From assembly GCA_035606355.1 (NCBI GenBank), contig DATNFO010000070.1:1-17979 (forward strand): DNA of 17,979 bases. Reading direction: 5' to 3'. This DNA comes from Sulfopaludibacter sp035606355 (lineage in GTDB: Bacteria; Acidobacteriota; Terriglobia; Bryobacterales; Bryobacteraceae). A program made the position numbers and the translations under genes. The stretch's first letter is position 1. The number at the start of each line of letters is the position of its first letter. The notes below the pieces were generated by a model. It was not told the DNA's origin and did no database searches. It saw only the letters and a program-made list of their open reading frames with translations. Shown in pieces: positions 1 to 5,549 of this stretch.

Positions 1-41
1 GCCCGAATCTGCTCCAGGCTCGTCGCTTCGGAATCGTCCAT
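1..41 (-). CDS. 5' end of a probable integrase-type transposase (partial, runs off the window)
   Basis: On the minus strand an ATG at 41 opens a frame that reads MDDSEATSLEQIRA before the window ends. The SLEQIRAF-type N-terminus resembles integrase-catalytic-domain transposases that I recall as common in Solibacter-like genomes. Only 13 codons are visible, so no catalytic DDE residue can be seen. There is no strong Shine-Dalgarno sequence upstream. Two 23-bp repeats lie 36-93 bases upstream of this start, as expected for an insertion-sequence end carrying transposase-binding sites. The alternative is a chance short frame, so the call rests on one recognised motif. Confidence 0.45.
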   Translation of the reverse strand, partial: MDDSEATSLEQIR

Positions 42-76
42 CCGGATGGTCAATTCCCAGCATCCCGGTTCCGCCC

Positions 77-134
77 TTCAGGCTCATCTTGTATGAGAAT
101 CCAAGGCCGATTTCAGGCTCATCTTGTATGAGAA
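77..134. repeat. Two direct copies of a 23-bp repeat with an internal palindrome, possible IS end
   Basis: The same 23 bases occur at 77-99 and 112-134, a 35-bp period. Each copy contains the inverted repeat CTCAT-cttgt-ATGAG. The copies lie between the minus-strand transposase-like start (41) and the trpE start (203). They could be tandem transposase-binding sites at an IS end, or a tandem operator for trpE. The first reading is favoured because of the adjacent transposase-like start. The repetition is seen directly; the function is inferred. Confidence 0.7.
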
Positions 135-163
135 AAGAGTCTGGAGCGCTTCCACGCGCTGGT

Positions 164-194
164 CTGTTATCCTGAAACATAACCTCCCAAAGGG
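164..194 (+). promoter_or_regulatory. Candidate extended -10 promoter and Shine-Dalgarno for trpE
   Basis: TATCCT at 168-173 is preceded by TG one base upstream (TGtTATCCT), giving an extended -10. No good -35 is visible. The predicted transcript would start near 180. An AAAGGG Shine-Dalgarno lies at 189-194, 8 bases before the ATG at 203. The leader would be about 20 nt, too short for a Trp leader peptide or attenuator, so attenuation of the kind seen in some other trpE genes is not supported here. Confidence 0.4.
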
Positions 195-202
195 CAATTC
201 CA

Positions 203-2359
203 ATGCGCGAATACCGCTATACCACTCCCCACGGGATCCAGGTTACCCGCACGCTCAAAAAGGCTCCGTACCACGCCGGCCTGCGCGCGCTTCTGCGCGA
301 CCTGGATCGTCACCGCGGCATTTATCTGTCATCGGGATATGAGTATCCCGGCAGGTACTCGCGCTGGGATATCGCGTCCGTTTGTCCGCCGCTCGAAATC
401 GTTGCCTACGATCGCCGCATGGAATTCCGCCCGCTGAATGAGCGCGGAGTCCGCATCGCCGGCATGTTTTTCGAAGTGCTCAAACAGCATCCCCACTGGG
501 AGGAATTTGCGCTTGTGGAGGGCGCTCTGCACGGTGTGCTGAAGCCTTTGCCGCGCCTTTTCCCGGAAGAGGAGCGCAGCAAGCAACCCTCCGCGTTCTC
601 GATTCTCCGCGCACTCATCGAGGAATTCCGCGGGGAAGAGAATTCGCGCCTCGGTCTGGTCGGCGCTTTCGGTTACGACCTGCTGTTTCAGTTCGAGCCG
701 ATCGAAAAGAAGCTCTCGCGCGACGGTCACAAGGATCTGCACCTCTTCCTCTGCGACGACATCTGGTTCATGGATCGCAAGAAGGAGCAGATCGAGCGCT
801 ACCAGTACGAGTTCGCAACCGGCGGCACGTCCACTGCCGGGTTGCGGCGCGATGGCGCGCTTGTCGCGCCCCCGACTCAGCGCGAGCGCGCGGGCGTCAC
901 CAGCGATCATACCGCCGAAGAATACATGGCCAAGGTGGAGCAGGTGCGTGGAGGCATGGCGCGCGGCGACTACTATGAAGTGGTCCTCCGCCGCACCTTC
1001 CACACGCCCTATTCCGGCAGCGCCGCCGAGTTGTTTCAACGCGTTCAGAGCGCCAGCCCCAGTCCCTACGAGTTCCTGCTGCAGTTCGGCGACGAACAGC
1101 TTGTCGGCGCGTCTCCGGAGATGTTCGTGCGCGTGGAAGGGCAGCGCGTGGAGACCTGTCCCATTTCCGGAACCGCACAGCGCACCGGCGACCCCTTCCG
1201 CGATGCCGACAACATTCGCGATCTTCTGGCATCCACCAAGGAAGAATCCGAACTCACCATGTGCACGGATGTGGACCGCAATGACAAATCGCGCGTCTGC
1301 GAGCCCGGCACGGTGAAGGTGATCGGGCGGCGCCTCATCGAATCCTATGCCGGCGTCTTCCATACCGTGGACCATGTGGAAGGTTTTCTGGACGCAGGCT
1401 TCGATTCGCTCGACGCATTTCTCAGCCACATGTGGGCAGTCACCGTGATCGGCGCGCCCAAGAAGGCCGCGGCCGAAACGGTGGAGCGAATGGAGAAGGA
1501 TGCGCGCGGCTGGTACGGCGGAGCGGTCGGCATGATCTCGCTGAACGGCGATATCAATACCGGCATTCTGATTCGCACCACGTATCTGCGCGACGGCATG
1601 GCAGCATACCCCGTGGGCGCGACGCTGCTTTACGATTCCATTCCGGAAATGGAAGAACGCGAGACTCGCCTCAAAGCCACAGGCTTTTTCCGCACTCTTG
1701 GCGAGGCTTCCGAGCCTGCGCCCGCGGCGCGTTTGAAAGCTGCGCCCCGCAACAGCGGCGCGGGCGCCAAACTGCTGCTGGTGGATAACGACGATTGCTT
1801 CATCCACACGCTTGCCAATTACGCGCGGCAGACCGGCGCTGAAGTAGTGACTTATCGCGCGGGCTTTCCGCCGGAGCTGCTGCGCGAAATCGCCCCGAAC
1901 CTGATCCTGATTTCGCCCGGTCCCGGCCGGCCGGCGGATTTCGGAGTCCCTCAACTGGTGCGCACCGCGGTCGAAATGGGCATCCCCGTTTTCGGCGTCT
2001 GCCTGGGGTTGCAGGGAATCGTGGAAGCGTTCGGAGGCGAGCTTGGCGTGCTGGATTACCCCATGCACGGCAAGCCCTCGCTAGTCCGCCATCAGGGAGC
2101 CGGCGTGTTTGAGGGACTGCCCGGGGAGTTCACGGTGGGACGCTACCACTCGCTCTTCGCGCTTCCGGAGAAACTCCCGGCGTGCCTGGAAGTTACCGCG
2201 CGCACGGCCGATGGCGTCATCATGGGCGTGCGCCATCGCGATCTGCCGGTGGAAGCCGTGCAGTTCCACCCGGAGAGCCTGTTGACCGCCGAAGGCGATC
2301 ATGGTCTCAAGCTGATGGAAAACGCTGTGCGACTCGGGCGCAGCGTCGCTACTCGATAA
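203..2359 (+). CDS. trpE: Fused anthranilate synthase, components I and II (TrpE-TrpG)
   Basis: This 718-residue enzyme converts chorismate and glutamine to anthranilate, the first committed step of tryptophan synthesis. It is a single-chain fusion of the type known from rhizobia (trpE(G)). The N-terminal segment has YLSSGYEYPGRYSRWD (41-56), the region of the tryptophan-inhibition site. The chorismate-binding domain shows VGASPEMFVR (301-310), PISGTAQRTGD (320-330), ELTMCTDVDRNDKSRV (350-365), HTVDHVEG (387-394) and GAPKKAA (417-423). A linker at about 500-520 leads to a class I glutamine amidotransferase domain with SPGPGRP (571-577), nucleophile Cys600 in FGVCLG, and His689/Glu691 in QFHPES, so ammonia release should be active. 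The ATG at 203 has an AAAGGG Shine-Dalgarno. No other trp gene is in the window. PhzE-type ADIC synthase has a similar architecture, but there is no phenazine context. Confidence 0.93.
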   Translation: MREYRYTTPHGIQVTRTLKKAPYHAGLRALLRDLDRHRGIYLSSGYEYPGRYSRWDIASVCPPLEIVAYDRRMEFRPLNERGVRIAGMFFEVLKQHPHWEEFALVEGALHGVLKPLPRLFPEEERSKQPSAFSILRALIEEFRGEENSRLGLVGAFGYDLLFQFEPIEKKLSRDGHKDLHLFLCDDIWFMDRKKEQIERYQYEFATGGTSTAGLRRDGALVAPPTQRERAGVTSDHTAEEYMAKVEQVRGGMARGDYYEVVLRRTFHTPYSGSAAELFQRVQSASPSPYEFLLQFGDEQLVGASPEMFVRVEGQRVETCPISGTAQRTGDPFRDADNIRDLLASTKEESELTMCTDVDRNDKSRVCEPGTVKVIGRRLIESYAGVFHTVDHVEGFLDAGFDSLDAFLSHMWAVTVIGAPKKAAAETVERMEKDARGWYGGAVGMISLNGDINTGILIRTTYLRDGMAAYPVGATLLYDSIPEMEERETRLKATGFFRTLGEASEPAPAARLKAAPRNSGAGAKLLLVDNDDCFIHTLANYARQTGAEVVTYRAGFPPELLREIAPNLILISPGPGRPADFGVPQLVRTAVEMGIPVFGVCLGLQGIVEAFGGELGVLDYPMHGKPSLVRHQGAGVFEGLPGEFTVGRYHSLFALPEKLPACLEVTARTADGVIMGVRHRDLPVEAVQFHPESLLTAEGDHGLKLMENAVRLGRSVATR

Positions 2360-3671
2360 GGGTCACGCCGCCGGACGTGCCGCTGAACGCAGTGGTTGCT
2401 GCCGCGGAGATGGACGGAGTGCCGGAAAGCGTAATCGTATCGCCGATAATTGTGGTTCTGGTTGCAACCACGCCGGCGTTGCCCGTATAAGTGAGGGCGG
2501 CGGCGGGGAAGTAGAGAACTCCGTTCATGGCTTCACCAGTGCCGCCGACCAGCGACGAAGCCGTGGTATCGGACCGGTCCTGGTAAAACAGGATTCCCTG
2601 CCAATCTCCGGTACTCGGCGCCTGCAGATTGATGGTAGCGCCGCCGTTCATCGTGACGCCTCCGGTCAGGACGTAAAGTGTCACTCCGTTGCCCGTGATA
2701 GTGGCTTGCGCTCCCACCGTGATCCCGCCCTTGATGATGTACAAGCCCGGATCCAGCGTGAGAGATCCGTGTGATCCCAGGTTTATGCCGCCGCAAATCA
2801 CTCCCATCGTTGTCGAATTGATCTCCTGGCTATCGTGTCCGCCCAGGTTGATGCCAGACCCTCCGTCCGTGCAGGAGCCGACAGTCGGCGGAGAAAGTTG
2901 CGCCAACGGGTCGCCGAACGCCGCCACTCCGGTGTCCGGCGCGGGCGTTACGTTCCCTGAGCAACCGCTGCAGCCGCCCACGATCTCGGTTTTCGACCCG
3001 CCTGTGGTGGTGATGGTCGCGCCGCCGTTGATGTTAACAGCGCTGGCGTCATTGGAGTTCACATAGACGCCACAGCCTGTGGTTACGCTCGCATTGCCCG
3101 ACACCAGAACAGCGCTGGGCAGAGTTCGATTCAGCGCGATCACGCAACCGCCTGCCGTCGATTGGAATGCCCCTGTGGTGGCCCGCGCCGTGATCATTCC
3201 GTTCCCGAATCCCAACACCGCGGAAAACAATTGTGGGACGCGCTCGGAGACCCTGGCGATCGCCCAATACTCCACGGTTACACCGCTCGACGTCGGCGCA
3301 TGTCCTACGCCGGATTGAATCGTCACCGCCTGACGTCCGTTGTTGTCAAAGCCGTTCTTGTCCGCATACATGCAGCCCGCCTGCACGTTGTCCCCCGCCG
3401 TGGTGGGTACCGGATAGTCGCACGCGTGAGGGTCCGAATAGCATTTGACCCCGGTGGTCGCGCAGGTGATCGCTCCTCCCGTTCCCGCGGCCTGGTATGC
3501 GGCGGCAGCGGTTGAGGTAGCGGTTGCGTCTGCTGCCGCCTGCGCCGCTTCCTTGCGAAAGTACATCCAGCCGACGTCAACCACCAGCCCGATGACCCCG
3601 AACAGAGGGATGATGGCCATCGAAAACAGAATCAGTGTTTGTCCGCTACGAGAATTCCAACGTCTCTGCAT
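2349..3671 (-). CDS. TadG-like exported protein with a glycine-rich repeat C-terminus
   Basis: This is a 440-residue protein, last gene of a three-gene operon. The start is the ATG at 3671, preceded by an AGGAG Shine-Dalgarno; the longer upstream reading lacks such a site and overlaps the previous gene. The N-terminus (MQRRWNSRSGQTLILF) and a hydrophobic segment at 12-34 ending VVDVGWMYFRK are typical of TadG-like pilus-assembly proteins. Residues 40-60 are alanine-rich. The rest is Gly/Thr/Ser/Asn-rich with repeated short strands: SGNASVTTGCGVYVNS, DPGLYIIKGGITVG (308-320), TITGNGVTLYVLTGGVTM and GILFYQDR (359-366). This pattern, seen in other TadG-like proteins, suggests a beta-helical extracellular domain. 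Unlike the two upstream proteins it has no glutamate at +5 after the Gly10 site. Its stop codon overlaps the end of trpE on the other strand. Role in Flp/Tad pilus or surface assembly is inferred from the family. Confidence 0.8.
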   Translation of the reverse strand: MQRRWNSRSGQTLILFSMAIIPLFGVIGLVVDVGWMYFRKEAAQAAADATATSTAAAAYQAAGTGGAITCATTGVKCYSDPHACDYPVPTTAGDNVQAGCMYADKNGFDNNGRQAVTIQSGVGHAPTSSGVTVEYWAIARVSERVPQLFSAVLGFGNGMITARATTGAFQSTAGGCVIALNRTLPSAVLVSGNASVTTGCGVYVNSNDASAVNINGGATITTTGGSKTEIVGGCSGCSGNVTPAPDTGVAAFGDPLAQLSPPTVGSCTDGGSGINLGGHDSQEINSTTMGVICGGINLGSHGSLTLDPGLYIIKGGITVGAQATITGNGVTLYVLTGGVTMNGGATINLQAPSTGDWQGILFYQDRSDTTASSLVGGTGEAMNGVLYFPAAALTYTGNAGVVATRTTIIGDTITLSGTPSISAAATTAFSGTSGGVTLIE

Positions 3672-3688
3672 ACGTCGCTCCTGCTCTC

Positions 3689-4210
3689 TCAGAAAAGGAT
3701 CGTCTGGGTAGACGAGGCGGGTAGCCACACCTGCCCAAACGCCACCTTCCGCGCTCCCGGCCAGAGGAAGGCCATTGCATTCGTGAAATGGTAGGTCGCG
3801 CTGACTTTGATCTTTCTCCCTACGAAGTTGTCGTTGTTCGTCGAAGGCGGCCAAACAGTCGTCGTCGACGCCCCTGAGTAACACGTGTTCAGAGGATTGC
3901 AGGACGTTGCCGCGCCGCTATCCGTCGTCAGCGTGACGATCACCTGGCTGTCGGGCACTCCTATGGCGGAGGTCTTGAATTTAGTTGCGATGTCGGACAC
4001 GTGGATGGAACAGGTGTTTCCCGGCTCGGTGCAGCCGTAACCGTGGACCGCCGCGTACCTGGAGGCCTCGTGCGCCGCATACGCAAGCGTATGGTAGTTC
4101 CACATGCCGATTGCGAGTTGAAAGGTCGAAATCAGAATGAAAATCGCGGCCACGCCGGCGAGCGTGAACTCCACCATCGAGCTGCCGCGCTGCTGCTGTC
4201 TTCGTTGCAT
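3689..4210 (-). CDS. TadE-like pseudopilin (second of two)
   Basis: This 173-residue protein has a class III (prepilin-type) N-terminus: basic MQRRQQQRG, then SSMVEF, so processing after Gly9 would put Glu14 at position +5 of the mature protein. A single hydrophobic segment (about 15-36) follows, then HTLAYAAHEASRYAAVHG, the alanine-rich helix usual in TadE proteins. The C-terminal part (60-173) is Ser/Thr-rich with Cys at about 60, 67, 104 and 110, probably periplasmic or extracellular. TadE-family pseudopilins act in assembly of Flp/Tad pili and need a TadV-type peptidase, which is not in this window. It starts only 3 bases after the stop of the previous gene and lies 17 bases before the TadG-like gene, so the three are one operon. 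No strong Shine-Dalgarno is visible, consistent with coupling. Confidence 0.82.
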   Translation of the reverse strand: MQRRQQQRGSSMVEFTLAGVAAIFILISTFQLAIGMWNYHTLAYAAHEASRYAAVHGYGCTEPGNTCSIHVSDIATKFKTSAIGVPDSQVIVTLTTDSGAATSCNPLNTCYSGASTTTVWPPSTNNDNFVGRKIKVSATYHFTNAMAFLWPGARKVAFGQVWLPASSTQTILF

Positions 4211-4213
4211 GGC

Positions 4214-4633
4214 TCAAGTCCGGGTGTGCATCGTCACGATCCGGGTGATTCGAAACTTGTTCTTCAGCACGCCCGGAATCGGAATGATCGACAGAGTGTC
4301 ATAAGTGACCGTCACTTGTGTCGCAGTCCCGCCATCGGGACCGGTGATTGCGGCAGCCGTCACCGTATTGTTCGTGGAACAAGCGGAGTCGTAATTCGGC
4401 AGGCTCGATAGCTCCGCGGCGACGATGGTGCACGCCGTGCTGCTGTCGCTCGATGTAGCAACGCTTTTCGAGGTGTAGAGCGCCGCCGAGCGTGCCGCCG
4501 ATTGGACGCTGATGAGCGCGTAGGCGTAGAATCCCCAATCCAGGACCCCGATGAACAGCATGAGGATCCACGGGGAAATCATGGCCAGTTCGAGCATGGC
4601 CACGCCTCGCGACCGCCTGCGATTCCCTGACAT
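4214..4633 (-). CDS. TadE-like pseudopilin (first of two)
   Basis: This is a 139-residue protein at the head of the Tad-like operon. The N-terminus is MSGNRRRSRG followed by VAMLELAMISPWILML: cleavage after Gly10 leaves Glu15 at +5, the prepilin-peptidase signature. A hydrophobic helix covers about 16-38, followed by YALISVQSAARSAALY, matching the alanine-rich TadE segment. The remainder (55-139) is a Ser/Thr-rich soluble domain with strand-like repeats such as ATQVTVTYDTLS. It differs clearly from the second TadE-like protein outside the N-terminus, so the two are probably minor pseudopilins with separate roles rather than a recent duplication. Transcription starts in the 4634-4700 region; no convincing promoter was found there. 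Confidence 0.82.
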   Translation of the reverse strand: MSGNRRRSRGVAMLELAMISPWILMLFIGVLDWGFYAYALISVQSAARSAALYTSKSVATSSDSSTACTIVAAELSSLPNYDSACSTNNTVTAAAITGPDGGTATQVTVTYDTLSIIPIPGVLKNKFRITRIVTMHTRT

Positions 4634-4721
4634 AACGTTTAGAGAATCGCAGGTGCCGCCGCAAGGAACAATACTACTCTTAGTTGAGTATCGGACGTAA
4701 ATCGAAGGTAACGGCCGCTCT

Positions 4722-4735
4722 GGAGACCGGTCTCC
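4722..4735. repeat. Perfect 14-bp palindrome GGAGACCGGTCTCC
   Basis: The sequence is its own reverse complement and shares the core GACCGGTC with the repeat cluster at 5485-5549 on the other side of the PEP-CTERM gene. It lies in the 186-bp divergent intergenic region between the Tad-like operon and the PEP-CTERM gene. It may be a degenerate member of a REP-like intergenic family. An operator role is an alternative. Confidence 0.6.
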
Positions 4736-4771
4736 GCCATTACTTCCAGTACCTGCCTATTAGGAAAAACC

Positions 4772-4815
4772 TTGAGTCTGGCCAGTTTCTGACGCAGAAT
4801 ACCTCACCTAGGAGG
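4772..4815 (+). promoter_or_regulatory. Sigma70-like promoter and strong Shine-Dalgarno for the PEP-CTERM gene
   Basis: TTGAGT (4772-4777) and CAGAAT (4795-4800) are separated by 17 bases, which fits a housekeeping promoter with a start near 4807. An AGGAGG Shine-Dalgarno follows at 4810-4815, 4 bases before a TTG codon at 4820. The strong site is the main reason for choosing that TTG as the start. Confidence 0.5.
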
Positions 4816-4819
4816 AATT

Positions 4820-5482
4820 TTGCGCACACTTCTAACGGCCATGGCGGCCGCTCTTCTCGCGACGTCCGCTTACGGCAACATCCTGGTAAACGGCAGCTTT
4901 GAAACCCCGATCGTTCCGGTGGGCAACTTCAGCAGTTTCGGGGTCGGAAGCACCGGCATTACCGGCTGGACGGTTACCGGACCCAGCGGCAGCATCGCCT
5001 TGGTGAACGATCAGTTCGTTTGCTGCGGCATCAACTACAACGCCGCCGATGGCCATCAATCTCTCGATTTGACCGGTACGGACGATAACGGCGTCGCCAA
5101 GGGCGTCTCTCAAACCGTAAATCTCAGCTCCGGTTTTTATGTCGTGACCTATGCCGTCGGCAACTACAGTGACCCAAACGGCTCGGGTTCCCCGTTCCCG
5201 TCCACAGTTCTGCTCTTTCTGAACAACGTGAATGTACAAACGTCGACGAACACCAACAACACGACCGGGCATGTGAACTGGGAAGCCTTCAACTATAGCT
5301 TTGGTACTGCTGGCGGCCCCGTCACCATTGAACTGCGTGGCCAAGGGACCCCGTCGGCCGACAATTACACGGGCCTCGACAACGTGAACCTCGACCTCTC
5401 AGCCGTTCCGGAACCAGCCAGTTTCTTCGCGCTCGGCAGCGGATTGCTGGCCATAGCGGCGAAACTCCGAAAGCGGAAGTAA
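4820..5482 (+). CDS. Exported PEP-CTERM protein with a DUF642-like domain
   Basis: This 220-residue protein is predicted to be exported and anchored or sorted by an exosortase. The start is TTG, supported by AGGAGG 4 bases upstream and by giving a basic residue before the signal-peptide core (MRTLLTAMAAALLATSAYG, cleavage near residue 19). An ATG at codon 8 is the alternative. The mature part begins NILVNGSFETPIVPVG and continues with GWTVTGPSGSIALVN, DGHQSLDLTG and GVSQTVNLSSGFYVVTYAVGN, matching the pattern of DUF642-like, galactose-binding-fold surface proteins. The C-terminus has VPEP at 196-199, a hydrophobic stretch and a basic KLRKRK tail, the three-part PEP-CTERM sorting signal. No exosortase gene is in the window. 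It is divergent from the Tad-like operon and convergent with the Hsp70 genes. Confidence 0.88.
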   Translation: MRTLLTAMAAALLATSAYGNILVNGSFETPIVPVGNFSSFGVGSTGITGWTVTGPSGSIALVNDQFVCCGINYNAADGHQSLDLTGTDDNGVAKGVSQTVNLSSGFYVVTYAVGNYSDPNGSGSPFPSTVLLFLNNVNVQTSTNTNNTTGHVNWEAFNYSFGTAGGPVTIELRGQGTPSADNYTGLDNVNLDLSAVPEPASFFALGSGLLAIAAKLRKRK

Positions 5483-5484
5483 AC

Positions 5485-5549
5485 AGTAGCGACCGGTCTC
5501 CAGACACGTCTCCAGACCGGTCGCAGACGTCCCCAGACCGGTCGCTACT
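5485..5549. repeat. REP-like cluster with three GACCGGTC cores and a 15-bp inverted repeat
   Basis: AGTAGCGACCGGTCT at 5485-5499 is the exact reverse complement of AGACCGGTCGCTACT at 5535-5549, and a third copy CCAGACCGGTCGC lies between them at 5512-5524. The cluster separates the convergent PEP-CTERM and Hsp70 genes and may act as a bidirectional terminator, although no T-run follows. It reaches into the minus-strand Hsp70 gene: its TAG stop (5547-5545) lies in the right arm. The palindrome at 4722-4735 shares the core, so this is probably a genome-wide intergenic repeat family; that last step is inference. Confidence 0.8.

Noticed and set aside
135..202. Trp leader peptide or attenuator before trpE
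   Set aside because: No short frame with Trp codons and no alternative hairpins are visible; the predicted leader is only about 20 nt.
329..2068. 579-codon minus-strand open frame opposite trpE
   Set aside because: It mirrors the GC-rich codon pattern of trpE, has His/Arg/Ala-rich low-information sequence and no domain, and trpE is certain on the other strand.
3672..3884. Longer N-terminus (71 residues) for the TadG-like protein
   Set aside because: It would overlap the TadE-like gene and place the membrane helix far inside; the ATG at 3671 has an AGGAG site and gives a normal TadG start.
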